In this document: one piece after another, positions 36,909-47,738 of the stretch
Position numbering within the stretch: position 1 is the stretch's first letter
How the letters are laid out: the number at the start of each line of letters is the position of its first letter
From: Affinirhizobium straminoryzae
Lineage (GTDB): Bacteria; Pseudomonadota; Alphaproteobacteria; Rhizobiales; Rhizobiaceae
Direction of reading: 5' to 3'
Assembly (NCBI RefSeq): GCF_007004135.1
Contig: NZ_VJMG01000007.1
Coordinates: 18,711 to 82,710 of the forward strand
DNA length: 64,000 nt
Notes under the pieces: generated by a model
What the model was told of the DNA's origin: nothing
The model's input: only the letters and a program-made list of their open reading frames with translations
Database searches by the model: none
Program-made: the position numbers and the translations under genes

Positions 36909-36971
36909 CATCCGGCGCATGCCACACGGGTGCGCCAGCCCATAAAGTCGCTTGCTATCAAGGACTGCGCG
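36909..36971 (+). promoter_or_regulatory. ROSE-like RNA thermometer in the heat-shock leader
   Basis: The short leader folds into two hairpins. The first pairs GGCGCA (36913-36918) with TGCGCC (36931-36936). The second places TTGCT (36952-36956) across a four-base loop from AGGA (36961-36964), which is the Shine-Dalgarno seven bases before the ATG. UUGCU facing AGGA with a bulged G is the conserved element of ROSE thermometers, which block translation until heat opens the stem. ROSE elements are known upstream of rhizobial small heat-shock genes. This one is compact. Confidence 0.65.
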
Positions 36972-37400
36972 ATGAGCCGCATCACCCCCTTCACCAGCCC
37001 TCTGCTGCTGGGTTTCGACACCATGGAAAAGACCCTCGAGCGCCTGGCCAAGGCGAATGACGGCTATCCGCCCTACAATATCGAGAGGATGCGGCCGGAT
37101 GCCGCGGGCGAGCCGGAAAGGCTGCGCATCACGCTCGCGGTCGCCGGTTTTTCCGAGGACGATCTCGATGTCAGCGTCGAGGAAAATCAGCTGACGATCC
37201 GCGGCCGGCAGGTGGAAACGGGAGAGCGCGACTATCTCTACCGCGGCATTGCGGCGCGCCAGTTCCAGCGGGTTTTCGTGCTGGCGGATGGCATGCAGGT
37301 GTCCGGGGCGAAACTCTCCAACGGGCTTCTCTCGGTCGATCTCATTCGTCCCGAGCCTGAACGCATGGTGCGAAAAATTAACATTTCGGTTTCAAAGTAA
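36972..37400 (+). CDS. Small heat-shock protein (Hsp20/IbpA family)
   Basis: ATP-independent holdase that keeps unfolded proteins soluble. Of 142 residues, the alpha-crystallin domain (about 35-130) contains L-R-I-T-L-A-V-A-G-F and the later G-A-K-L-S-N-G-L-L family segment (A-x-x-x-n-G-v-L). The ATG at 36972 is fixed by the thermometer Shine-Dalgarno. DUF1150 follows 43 bases later, a pairing found in related bacteria. Confidence 0.93.
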   Translation: MSRITPFTSPLLLGFDTMEKTLERLAKANDGYPPYNIERMRPDAAGEPERLRITLAVAGFSEDDLDVSVEENQLTIRGRQVETGERDYLYRGIAARQFQRVFVLADGMQVSGAKLSNGLLSVDLIRPEPERMVRKINISVSK

Positions 37401-37443
37401 GAGGCCTGGCAGAAATGCCCGTACCCCTCATACGGAGGCTGGA

Positions 37444-37701
37444 ATGCTCCTCAAGAACGCCACCGCGCGACTGACGCAATCGGAACTTGCCCATCTCGGC
37501 TCCGGCGAGGTCGGCTACATCCGCAAGATGCGCTCCGAAGATGTCACCCGCTGCTTTCCCGAAGCGCCGCAGATCGATCCGGCACTGGATCTCTGGGCCC
37601 TGTTCGGTGCCGATGGCACGCCGATTCTGTTGACCGACAACCGCTCCAGCACCTTCTTCAAGGCCGCCGAAGACGACCTCAAGACCGTCAGCCTCCACTG
37701 A
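37444..37701 (+). CDS. DUF1150 family protein
   Basis: An 85-residue protein of the alphaproteobacterial DUF1150 family, ending with the conserved I-L-L-T-D-N-R-S-S-T-F-F-K-A-A-E-D-D-L. No function is known. It follows the Hsp20 gene and is probably heat-induced with it. The ATG at 37444 follows a GGCTGGA site. Converges with trmB, 40 bases apart. Confidence 0.88.
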   Translation: MLLKNATARLTQSELAHLGSGEVGYIRKMRSEDVTRCFPEAPQIDPALDLWALFGADGTPILLTDNRSSTFFKAAEDDLKTVSLH

Positions 37702-37741
37702 CGGTCCCGCACCTGCGGCATCGGGCTTTTCGCCTGCCGCC

Positions 37742-38440
37742 TCAATCCCTCACAAATGTCAGATAGGCAGAGGAGCGGCCTTCACGCCGGGCCTTGGCCT
37801 CATAGCGCGTGCCGGGCCAGCTCGGGAACGGCGTCAGCCAGTCCGCCGGCTCTTCGGCCGTCCAGCGGAAGCCGCCATGGGCCGCGCAATGCTGCAGCGT
37901 CCAGTTCACATAGGTATCGATGTCGGAGGCGAAGCAGAACAGGCCGCCGGGCTTCAGCACGCGATGGAAGCGGGCGAGATTGACCTGCGAGACGAACCGC
38001 CGCTTCCAGTGCTTCTTCTTCGGCCACGGATCGGGATAGAGCAGGTCGATACGGTCGATCGAGCCCTCCGGCAGCCAGTCCAGCAGCACGGTGGCATCGT
38101 CGTCATAGACGCGGATGTTCTGGAGGGCGAGGTCTTCGACCCGGGCAAGCAGCTTCGCCATGGAATTGACGAAGGGTTCGACGCCGATGAAGCCGGTCTG
38201 CGGCTGTTCACCGGCGCGGTGCACCAGATGTTCGCCGCCGCCGAAGCCGATTTCCAGCCGGATCGCGGTAACGGGGACAGGAAATAGCGTGGCAAGGTCA
38301 TCCGGCCGGGGTCCGGCCGGATCGATGCGCAGGGACGGAAGGACGGCCGACATCAGGTCCGACTGGCGGTCCCTCAACGGTTTTCCCTTGCGCCGGCCAA
38401 AGAATGCCTCGGTGGCTCGCGACCGGCGCTCGGTATCCAT
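37742..38440 (-). CDS. trmB: tRNA (guanine-N7)-methyltransferase
   Basis: SAM-dependent methylation of G46 in tRNA. Of 232 residues, the SAM-binding [10 protein letters not shown] and the family motif [11 protein letters not shown] are intact. It follows metK by 13 bases on the same strand, so the SAM synthase and a SAM-using enzyme are cotranscribed. Confidence 0.96.
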   Translation of the reverse strand: MDTERRSRATEAFFGRRKGKPLRDRQSDLMSAVLPSLRIDPAGPRPDDLATLFPVPVTAIRLEIGFGGGEHLVHRAGEQPQTGFIGVEPFVNSMAKLLARVEDLALQNIRVYDDDATVLLDWLPEGSIDRIDLLYPDPWPKKKHWKRRFVSQVNLARFHRVLKPGGLFCFASDIDTYVNWTLQHCAAHGGFRWTAEEPADWLTPFPSWPGTRYEAKARREGRSSAYLTFVRD

Positions 38441-38453
38441 TTCGGTTCGTCCT

Positions 38454-39692
38454 TCAGTTCTTCAGGGCTTCCTTCAGCGGCTTCACGAGATCGAGCTTCT
38501 CCCAGGAGAAGGACCCGTCGCGGCCTGCCTTACGGCCGAAATGACCGTAGGAAGACGTCTTGGCATAGATCGGCTTGTTGAGATCGAGGTGACGACGGAT
38601 GCCGCTCGGAGAGAGGTCCATCACCTTGCGGATCGCGGCCTCGACCTGGTCTTCGGTTACCTTGCCAGTGCCATGCAGGTCAACATAGATCGACAGCGGC
38701 TGGGCAATACCGATCGCATAGGAAATCTGGATCGTGCACTTGTCGGCAAGGCCGGCGGCCACGACGTTCTTGGCGAGATAGCGCGCGGCATAGGCGGCGG
38801 AGCGGTCCACCTTGGTGGTGTCCTTGCCGGAGAAGGCACCGCCGCCGTGCGGCGCGGCCCCGCCATAGGTGTCCACGATGATCTTGCGGCCGGTGAGGCC
38901 GGCATCGCCATCCGGGCCCCCGATCACGAACTTGCCGGTCGGGTTGATGTACCAGGCGCAGTCGTCGGCAATCTTCAGATCGGACAGTGCCTCGCGGATA
39001 TAGGGCTCGACGACCTCACGCACCTTCTTCGAATCCCAGCTCTCGTCCAGGTGCTGGGTCGAGAGAACGATAGAGGCCACTTCCGATGGCTTGCCGTCGA
39101 CATAGCGCACCGTCACCTGACTCTTGGCATCAGGACCGAGCTTGCCGACATCGCCCTCGCCCTTCTTGCGGGCGGCAGAGAGCAGCTGAAGAATGCGGTG
39201 CGAGTAATAGATCGGCGCCGGCATCAGTTCCGGCGTCTCGTTGCAGGCGTAACCGAACATGATGCCCTGGTCGCCGGCGCCCTCATTGCCCTGCTGGTCA
39301 GCGGCATTGTCCACGCCCTGGGCGATATGGGCCGACTGGGAATGAAGGAGCACGTCGATCTTGGCGGTCTTCCAGTGGAAGCCGTCCTGTTCGTAGCCGA
39401 TGTCCTTGATGGCGCGACGGGCTGCCGTCTTGAACTTCGCGGGGTTGATCACCTCGTTGCCGTTCTTGTCGGTCTTCATCAGGCTCGGCGGCAGGCGCAC
39501 TTCGCCGGCAATCACCACGCGATTGGTGGTGGCGAGCGTCTCGCAGGCAATGCGAACCGTCCACGGGTCAACGCCGGTCTTCGCCGCCTCCCGGTAAACC
39601 AGATCGACGATTTCATCGGAAATGCGATCGCACACCTTGTCAGGATGACCTTCGGCGACGGATTCGCTGGTAAACAGGTAGTTGGCGCGCAT
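38454..39692 (-). CDS. metK: S-adenosylmethionine synthase
   Basis: Makes SAM from methionine and ATP. Of 412 residues, the ATP-site segments [10 protein letters not shown] and [16 protein letters not shown] are intact. It is slightly longer than the ~384 of E. coli through an insert after about residue 60 (N-G-N-E-V-I-N-P region), seen in other alphaproteobacterial MetK. ATG at 39692 after GAGGGG. Preceded by a ~135-base leader that holds a candidate pseudoknot, after the praR terminator. Confidence 0.97.
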   Translation of the reverse strand: MRANYLFTSESVAEGHPDKVCDRISDEIVDLVYREAAKTGVDPWTVRIACETLATTNRVVIAGEVRLPPSLMKTDKNGNEVINPAKFKTAARRAIKDIGYEQDGFHWKTAKIDVLLHSQSAHIAQGVDNAADQQGNEGAGDQGIMFGYACNETPELMPAPIYYSHRILQLLSAARKKGEGDVGKLGPDAKSQVTVRYVDGKPSEVASIVLSTQHLDESWDSKKVREVVEPYIREALSDLKIADDCAWYINPTGKFVIGGPDGDAGLTGRKIIVDTYGGAAPHGGGAFSGKDTTKVDRSAAYAARYLAKNVVAAGLADKCTIQISYAIGIAQPLSIYVDLHGTGKVTEDQVEAAIRKVMDLSPSGIRRHLDLNKPIYAKTSSYGHFGRKAGRDGSFSWEKLDLVKPLKEALKN

Positions 39693-39719
39693 GCTGGGAT
39701 TCCCCTCAAGAACAAACCG

Positions 39720-39767
39720 CTGTCTGTGGTAGTGAGTTCGTCGCTCAAAAACAAGGACAGAACCACA
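39720..39767 (-). promoter_or_regulatory. Candidate H-type pseudoknot in the metK leader
   Basis: Read in plus coordinates, CTGTC (39720-39724) pairs with GACAG (39756-39760), and TGTGGT (39725-39730) pairs with ACCACA (39762-39767). The order a-b-a'-b' makes the two stems cross, an H-type pseudoknot. A small extra hairpin TGAG/CTCA lies in the loop. The structure ends about 12 bases before the metK Shine-Dalgarno (39702-39707). It does not match the SAM-II or SAM/SAH consensus that I know. Could be chance. Confidence 0.35.
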
Positions 39768-39828
39768 TAAATATATCTTTATACGACAACGGAAGGTTTA
39801 CGCCGCGCCCGAAGGTGACATTTTTGCC

Positions 39829-39857
39829 AAAAAAAAGCGGCCACTGGGGCCGCTTTC
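39829..39857 (-). terminator. Terminator after praR
   Basis: On the minus strand AAAGCGGCC pairs with GGCCGCTTT around CCAGT, followed by a run of eight T (including the stem end). It lies between praR and metK and makes metK a separate transcription unit. Confidence 0.9.
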
Positions 39858-39880
39858 TCGGGGATGCCTGTCGAACGGGC

Positions 39881-40300
39881 TCAGTCGACGTCGGCTTCGG
39901 CGGCCAGTGCCTTGACGAGATCGACCAGCTTGCGACGAACCTTGGGGTCGGTGATCTTCACGAAGGCGCGGTTGAGCTGCAGACCTTCGGACGAGGACAG
40001 GAAATCGACGACGTAGTTCGAGCTGGACGCTTCGGCGAGACCCGGGCCGCCGGCGGACTGTTCGCCAGGCGCATCTTCGAAGAAGAAGGAGACGGGTACG
40101 TTGAGAATGCTGGAAATGTTCTGCAGGCGGCTGGCGCCAACGCGGTTGGTGCCCTTTTCATACTTCTGGATCTGCTGGAAGGTGATCCCAAGGCTTTCGC
40201 CCAGTTTTTCCTGGCTCATGCCAAGCATGGTGCGGCGAAGCCGGATACGGCTCCCGACATGAATATCGATCGGGTTCGGCTTCTTCTTGTTCTCAGTCAT
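39881..40300 (-). CDS. praR: Cro/CI-type regulator of the PraR family
   Basis: A 139-residue DNA-binding protein with an HTH_3 domain at about 13-70 (M-S-Q-E-K-L-G-E-S-L-G-I-T-F-Q-Q-I-Q-K-Y-E-K-G-T-N-R). Position between lnt and metK and the sequence fit PraR, which in Rhizobium leguminosarum represses biofilm and attachment functions and in Azorhizobium represses reb genes. ATG at 40300 (M-T-E-N-K-K-K-P-N-P-I-D-I-H-V-G). Its upstream region carries a direct repeat that may be an operator. Confidence 0.82.
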   Translation of the reverse strand: MTENKKKPNPIDIHVGSRIRLRRTMLGMSQEKLGESLGITFQQIQKYEKGTNRVGASRLQNISSILNVPVSFFFEDAPGEQSAGGPGLAEASSSNYVVDFLSSSEGLQLNRAFVKITDPKVRRKLVDLVKALAAEADVD

Positions 40301-40351
40301 CGTAAACGTCCTAGGTTGATCTTCAATCCCCATAACTCGCAATACGTGTAT

Positions 40352-40371
40352 CCATATACTTCCGCATACTT
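40352..40371. promoter_or_regulatory. Ten-base direct repeat upstream of praR
   Basis: CCATATACTT and CCGCATACTT are adjacent (40352-40361 and 40362-40371), so the same face of the helix is repeated. It lies about 52 bases before the praR start in an A/T-richer stretch. A binding site for a regulator, possibly PraR itself, is inference. Confidence 0.35.
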
Positions 40372-40448
40372 GCGTGCTGCCCAGGCACCGCATGAAAGCA
40401 CAGGTTCCAACGAACGCGGTTGCACTATGCAATTTTAGGGTTTTCCGG

Positions 40449-42047
40449 TCAATTGAGGCGGATTTTTAAACCCATGCGCGAAACGCCTGCAATCAAGAAC
40501 ATAGTAATGATCAACAACCAGAAGTGCGTTTCACGCGCGTATATGTCCCACGACGGGACGACGTCACCACCCAAAGTCGAGTCGATCACGCCTTTTTGAT
40601 CGAAGTCAAGGCCTTCTTTGATTTGGCCATGCCCGTCGATGACCGCCGAAACCCCGCTGTTTGCGCCGCGAATCAGTGTCAAGCCCGTCTCGACAGCCCG
40701 GAGACGGGCCTGCAGGAAGTGCTGGTATGGCCCGGGCGTCCTGCCGAACCAGGCATCATTGGTGATGTTGAGGAGAGCCGCCGCGCGACCCGCATCCGCC
40801 GTCAACTCATTGGGAAAGATCGCTTCATAGCAGATGAGCGGATAAAATGACGCACCCGACGGCAGCGTGATCAGCGCAGGGCGGGTGCCGGCAGTGAAAC
40901 CGCCCGGCATGTCAACGATGTTGGAAATGCCCAGCCGGTTCCAGAAGCGTTCGAATGGTAAATATTCCCCAAACGGGGTCAGATGCACCTTGTCGGTTGC
41001 AGCAATGATCTGGCCCTGGCTGTCGATCGCATAGATTGAATTGTAGTAAAGCGGCTCCTGACCCGCCCCGCGCGCTTCCATGCGCACCACACCGGCAATC
41101 AGGATCTGGCCATCCTCCAGCACATCCGCGATGCGGGCGAGCGCGCCCGGCGTTTCCGTCAGGATGAAGGGAACCGAGGTTTCCGGCCAGATGACGATGT
41201 CCGGACGCCGGGTGCCCGGCTTCGGCGGCAGCGCGGTAAGCGCCAGATGTTCCTCGAACACGGCCCGCCGGTCGTCGCCAGTGTCCATCTTGCGGGCCTG
41301 ATCGATAACCGGCTGCACCACGCGCACCGTGACGGGTGGATCCAAACGGTGAGCCGTCGGTCTTTCGCTGAGCCGATAGGCACCATAGCCGAAATGGGCG
41401 GCGATCATCAGCCCCGCCAGCGCCAGGCCGATCGGCGCCCCCTTGCGCGTGCCGATGAGGGCGGGAGCGGAAAGAACAAAGACGGCAAGCGTCGAAACGC
41501 CGAAGATGCCGATCGCAGCGGTCGACTGCATCATGATCGGCACCGGCATGACGCCGTAGCCGATGGCATTCCATGGAAAGCCCGTGAACAACAGGCCCCG
41601 CAGCCATTCGATCAGGCCGAAGCTGGCGGCAAGCGCGGCGATCCGTCCAAATCCGTCCGACCACAAGAGACCAGCCAGCCAGGTGGCAAGGCCATAATAG
41701 AGCGCCAGGAAGGCCGGCAGGCCGAGGATGGCCAGCGGCAACGCCCAGGCGAACTCATCCGCCTCCACCAGAAGTGCATTGCCGAGCCACCAGAGACCGG
41801 CCACGAAATAGCCGAAACCGAACAGCCAGCCGAGAAGGAAGGTGGAGCGCCAGCGCGCCATTCTCCCGCTTCCCGGCGCTTCCGCGCAGCCATCCATCAG
41901 CCACACGAGCAGCGTGAAGGACACGAACAGGGCGGCCAGAAAGGAAAAGGGCGGCAGCGCCAGCGCACCGATGGCTCCGGCCAGAATGGCAAGCCCTGCG
42001 CGGCGTATGCCCCACAGAAGCATCACCCGGTTCGCCAGTCTTTCCAT
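40449..42047 (-). CDS. lnt: Apolipoprotein N-acyltransferase
   Basis: Inner-membrane enzyme that adds the third acyl chain to lipoproteins. Of 532 residues, about six N-terminal TM segments precede the nitrilase-like domain with catalytic Glu in W-P-E-T-S, Lys in D-K-V-H-L-T-P-F-G-E and Cys in L-I-C-Y-E-A-I-F. ATG at 42047 after GAAGGGGTG. A 168-base gap with an inverted repeat separates it from corC. Confidence 0.95.
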   Translation of the reverse strand: MERLANRVMLLWGIRRAGLAILAGAIGALALPPFSFLAALFVSFTLLVWLMDGCAEAPGSGRMARWRSTFLLGWLFGFGYFVAGLWWLGNALLVEADEFAWALPLAILGLPAFLALYYGLATWLAGLLWSDGFGRIAALAASFGLIEWLRGLLFTGFPWNAIGYGVMPVPIMMQSTAAIGIFGVSTLAVFVLSAPALIGTRKGAPIGLALAGLMIAAHFGYGAYRLSERPTAHRLDPPVTVRVVQPVIDQARKMDTGDDRRAVFEEHLALTALPPKPGTRRPDIVIWPETSVPFILTETPGALARIADVLEDGQILIAGVVRMEARGAGQEPLYYNSIYAIDSQGQIIAATDKVHLTPFGEYLPFERFWNRLGISNIVDMPGGFTAGTRPALITLPSGASFYPLICYEAIFPNELTADAGRAAALLNITNDAWFGRTPGPYQHFLQARLRAVETGLTLIRGANSGVSAVIDGHGQIKEGLDFDQKGVIDSTLGGDVVPSWDIYARETHFWLLIITMFLIAGVSRMGLKIRLN

Positions 42048-42127
42048 CACCACCCCTTCACCTCGGCCCGATTCGTGTTGCCCTGGCGGCATAGCGCCCG
42101 AGCCTTTCCCGTTCCTGCCCAAACTAA

Positions 42128-42156
42128 GACCCGAAAATCTGTCCGATTTTCGGGTC
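42128..42156. repeat. Perfect inverted repeat between corC and lnt
   Basis: Twelve-base arms GACCCGAAAATC and GATTTTCGGGTC with a five-base loop. Read on the minus strand it is followed by TTAGTTTG, so it could act as a weak terminator or attenuator in the corC-lnt gap. No other signal was seen in 42048-42215. Confidence 0.6.
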
Positions 42157-42215
42157 CTGGTGAATGTCGTGCAATCCGGCCATCAGAGGGGCCGAGTGTC
42201 GTGCCCGCGAAGCGA

Positions 42216-43394
42216 TCACTCCGGACGGGCTGCAGTCGACGCGCTGTCGGCTCCCTGCCCTTCCGCAGATGCCGGCAGGAGATCGGCCGCCTGTCCATCG
42301 CCCTCCCCCTTGATCTGGCGACGACGGACAGCGGCGGCGCGCTTGCGCATGATGCGAACGCGCTTGATGCGGCGCGGGTCTGCGTCGAGAATCTGGAACT
42401 CGAAGCCGGGAACGGCCTGCACGAGTTCACCCCGCACCGGAATGCGGCCAAGCGCCGAGAAGATCAGGCCGCCCAGCGTGTCGACATCCTCCAGACGGTC
42501 GCGAATGTCGAAATCCGGGCCGATCGCCTCGGCGATCTCCTCCAGTTCGATGCGCGCATCGGCGATGAACACATCCTCGCTGGTGCGGGAGAACATGACC
42601 TCGTCATCGTCATGCTCGTCCTCAACGTCGCCGATCACCATTTCCACGATGTCCTCGTGGCTGACAAGGCCGTCGGTGCCGCCATATTCATCGATCACAA
42701 GCGCCATCTGTGTGCGCGCCGCCTGCATGCTCTGCAACAGGTCGGACGCCAGCATCGAGGGTGGCACGAACAGGATCTTGCGGATCAGGCCGGCATCGGC
42801 CACCGTCTTCGTCAGATCGACGCGACCGAGATCGAAGGCCGGGCGCGGCGTGCGCACCACCTTTTCCTTCAGCACGGCCTCACCGTCTGCCACGGTTGCA
42901 GGCTTCGCTGCCGCCGTGCCGCGACGCTTGTTGCGGGCCTGCTTGGCGAGATAGGACAGGAGATCGCGGATGTGCACGAAGCCGCGCGGATCATCCAGCG
43001 TGTCGCAATAGACGGGCATGCGCGAGCGGCCGGTTTCCTCGAAATGGATCAGCAGGTCGCCGAGGGTCATCGTCATGTCGACCGCTTCGATATCGGCGCG
43101 CGGAACCATGATGTCCTCGACACGCACCTCGCGGAAGCGGAGGATATTGTGCAGCATGGCCCGTTCTTCAGGCGAAAAGGCATTGCTGACGGCCGTATCG
43201 GTGAGAAGGGCATCGGCGAGATCCTCGCGGAGGCGTTCTCCCTGTGAGGGCCTCAGCAGGCGGATCGCCCGTGCCCAGAAGGAATTGGACGAGCGCGCAT
43301 GCGCATCCCGCCTTAACGGACTGCCACCCTCGTCAGAGGATGACTGTTCCGATGCATTGCCGTCGCGAACGGCGTTTGTCGAAATCTCGTTCAT
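42216..43394 (-). CDS. CBS-domain hemolysin-like protein (CorC family)
   Basis: A 392-residue soluble protein with two CBS domains (about 100-170 and 205-275; D-I-M-V-P-R-A-D-I-E at the first) and a C-terminal CorC_HlyC domain (Y-G-G-T-D-G-L-V-S then G-R-I-P-V-R-G-E). Family members bind adenosine nucleotides and are tied to magnesium or cobalt efflux; in rhizobia TlyC-like proteins are not shown to be hemolysins. No TM region. ATG at 43394 (M-N-E-I-S-T). Ten bases after ybeY. Confidence 0.88.
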   Translation of the reverse strand: MNEISTNAVRDGNASEQSSSDEGGSPLRRDAHARSSNSFWARAIRLLRPSQGERLREDLADALLTDTAVSNAFSPEERAMLHNILRFREVRVEDIMVPRADIEAVDMTMTLGDLLIHFEETGRSRMPVYCDTLDDPRGFVHIRDLLSYLAKQARNKRRGTAAAKPATVADGEAVLKEKVVRTPRPAFDLGRVDLTKTVADAGLIRKILFVPPSMLASDLLQSMQAARTQMALVIDEYGGTDGLVSHEDIVEMVIGDVEDEHDDDEVMFSRTSEDVFIADARIELEEIAEAIGPDFDIRDRLEDVDTLGGLIFSALGRIPVRGELVQAVPGFEFQILDADPRRIKRVRIMRKRAAAVRRRQIKGEGDGQAADLLPASAEGQGADSASTAARPE

Positions 43395-43404
43395 CGTTCC
43401 AGTG

Positions 43405-43914
43405 TCAAACCAGCGGGTCTTGTCCCGCATAGGGATCAGATAGGCCAAGCCTGGCCAAAATACGAGTCTCCAGGGCTTCCATTTTCTCGGCCTCGTCGGT
43501 TTCGATGTGATCATAACCGAAAAGATGCAGGAAGCCGTGCACCATCAGATGGGTCAGATGGTCATCGAAGGACTTCTCAAGGTCAAGCGCCTCGCGCTCC
43601 ACCGTCTCGCGGGCAATCACGATATCGCCCAGCATCGGCCCCGGCGTCTTGCCGGGCGTGACCGGGAAAGCCGGGAAGGACAGGACATTGGTCGGCTTGT
43701 CCTTGCCGCGCCATTCGGCATTGATCTCGCGGATCGCCGCATCGTCGGTGAAGACCAGCGACACCTCGCACGGGTGCGGCGGGAAGGGCTGCTTCTCCTC
43801 GGTGGCGATGAAGCCGGCTGCAGCGCCGAGCACACGTTCACTGAGGGCAGAGAGCTGCTCCTCGTCTGGCCAGCGCTCGTCTTCGACGCTGATCTGTATG
43901 TCCAGTTCAGGCAT
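43405..43914 (-). CDS. ybeY: Endoribonuclease YbeY
   Basis: Zinc endoribonuclease for 16S rRNA 3' processing and ribosome quality control; it also affects sRNA regulation in Sinorhizobium meliloti. Of 169 residues, the metal motif H-G-F-L-H-L-F-G-Y-D-H is intact. Lies 15 bases after phoH. Confidence 0.96.
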   Translation of the reverse strand: MPELDIQISVEDERWPDEEQLSALSERVLGAAAGFIATEEKQPFPPHPCEVSLVFTDDAAIREINAEWRGKDKPTNVLSFPAFPVTPGKTPGPMLGDIVIARETVEREALDLEKSFDDHLTHLMVHGFLHLFGYDHIETDEAEKMEALETRILARLGLSDPYAGQDPLV

Positions 43915-43929
43915 GGGATCTCGAACCGC

Positions 43930-44985
<1,056 letters not shown>

Positions 44986-45018
44986 GCAGGCACGCTCCTA
45001 TAAGGTTGCTCGGGCCAT

Positions 45019-46434
<1,416 letters not shown>

Positions 46435-46478
46435 GGCGGGTTCTTTACTGCAAGACGCCCGCAAATAGAAGGGATCTT

Positions 46479-47273
46479 TCAGCCGGCGCGCGGATAGAGC
46501 CGCTGTCGCAACTGGGTGCGCAGGCGCTCCACAACGGTCGCCCCCGCCAGCTTGCGATTGGTCTCGGCGCGGAATTCCACGGCCTCGCCGAAATCGACAT
46601 CCACTTCCAGCGCACCGGTTTTCAGAATGCCCATCAGATGCGGCACCAGTTCCACATCGCCCGGCCAGGCGGCGATCGGCCGGTGATAGCGCCCCATCGG
46701 CATGCCGTAGATGCCGGTATAGGCAATCGAGACCGGCTGCACATAGACGACGCCCTCCGGCGAGGCAGGAACCGCGGCGGAAGCAGCGCCGAACAGCGAG
46801 GTCTTCACCTCCAGCAGCCGGTTGCCGTCCGATGTCGTGCCCTCGGGAAACAGCACGATGATCTCGCTGGCTGCCAGCCGCTCGGCCACCTCGTTCACCT
46901 GTTCGCCGGTGCGGCGTTTCTGTTCGCGCACCACGAAGACGGATTTCTGCCACTTGGCGAGCAGGCCGAAGATCGGCCAGTCCGCCACCTCGGCCTTGGC
47001 GATGAAGGCGACATCGGCGATGGCACCGAGCACCAGAATATCCTTCCAGGAAGCATGGTTGGCAGCCAGCATCAGCGGGCGGCGGCTTTCCAGGCGGCCA
47101 TGGATGCGGATGCGGATCCCGAGCACGGAACAGGCGATGCGGTGCCACCAGCGCGGCAGGCGACGCCTGAGCGGCCAGTCATAGCGCAGCGCCAGAAGCT
47201 GAAACGGCAGGAGAACGAGCGTCACCACCGTCAGGATGGCAAAGATGAGCCCGATCCGGATCCAGGTGATCAC
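46479..47273 (-). CDS. olsA: PlsC-type acyltransferase, probably lyso-ornithine lipid acyltransferase OlsA
   Basis: A 264-residue membrane acyltransferase with an N-terminal TM segment and the motifs N-H-A-S-W-K-D (NHX4D) and F-P-E-G-T-T-S-D-G. By position before miaB and after a fur gene it matches the place of olsA in Sinorhizobium meliloti, which acylates lyso-ornithine lipid to ornithine lipid. A housekeeping PlsC role cannot be excluded. The start is GTG at 47273, overlapping the fur stop (GTGA), so it is coupled to fur. Confidence 0.8.
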   Translation of the reverse strand: MITWIRIGLIFAILTVVTLVLLPFQLLALRYDWPLRRRLPRWWHRIACSVLGIRIRIHGRLESRRPLMLAANHASWKDILVLGAIADVAFIAKAEVADWPIFGLLAKWQKSVFVVREQKRRTGEQVNEVAERLAASEIIVLFPEGTTSDGNRLLEVKTSLFGAASAAVPASPEGVVYVQPVSIAYTGIYGMPMGRYHRPIAAWPGDVELVPHLMGILKTGALEVDVDFGEAVEFRAETNRKLAGATVVERLRTQLRQRLYPRAG

Positions 47274-47698
47274 GCGTCGTCCTTGTCCAGCGGAATGCCG
47301 TAAAGTTCCAGCCGATGGCCGACGAGGCGGAAGCCGTGCTCGCGGGCGATCCGCTCCTGCAGCGCCTCGATCTCGGCGGAGTGGAACTCGATCACCTCAC
47401 CCGTCTTCACATCGATCATGTGGTCGTGATGCTCTTCCGGCACGGTCTCGTAGCGGGAGCGTCCGTCGCGGAAATCATGCTTCTCGATGATGCCGGCATC
47501 CTCGAACAGCTTGACGGTGCGGTAAACGGTGGAGATCGAGATGCGGCCATCCACCTTGGTGGAGCGGCGGTACAGCTCCTCCACATCCGGATGATCGTCG
47601 GACTCCTGCAGAATCCGGGCAATGACGCGGCGCTGCTCGGTCATGCGCATGCCCCGCTCGGCGCACAGCTCCTCCAGGGATTTGGAAAGGTCTGTCAT
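47270..47698 (-). CDS. fur: Fur-family metal regulator (Fur/Mur type)
   Basis: A 142-residue Fur-family repressor: winged helix with R-I-S-I-S-T-V-Y-R-T-V-K and metal site H-H-D-H-M-I-D-V-K-T-G. The C-terminal C-x2-C zinc motif is absent, as in alphaproteobacterial Fur/Mur. In rhizobia this ortholog answers mainly to manganese (Mur) while RirA and Irr control iron. Start ATG at 47698 (M-T-D-L-S-K); an ATG six codons upstream is possible. Overlaps olsA by GTGA. Confidence 0.88.
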   Translation of the reverse strand: MTDLSKSLEELCAERGMRMTEQRRVIARILQESDDHPDVEELYRRSTKVDGRISISTVYRTVKLFEDAGIIEKHDFRDGRSRYETVPEEHHDHMIDVKTGEVIEFHSAEIEALQERIAREHGFRLVGHRLELYGIPLDKDDA

Positions 47699-47738
47699 GT
47701 CGTCCCGGCCTTGCATTGCAGTCTATAAAGAGAACGGA

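Noticed and set aside
39693..39828. Known SAM-II or SAM/SAH riboswitch before metK
   Set aside because: No match to the conserved bases of those classes that I know; only a generic pseudoknot fold is possible.
41247..43247. 666-codon plus-strand open frame across lnt and corC
   Set aside because: Antisense shadow; both covered genes have intact catalytic or family motifs.
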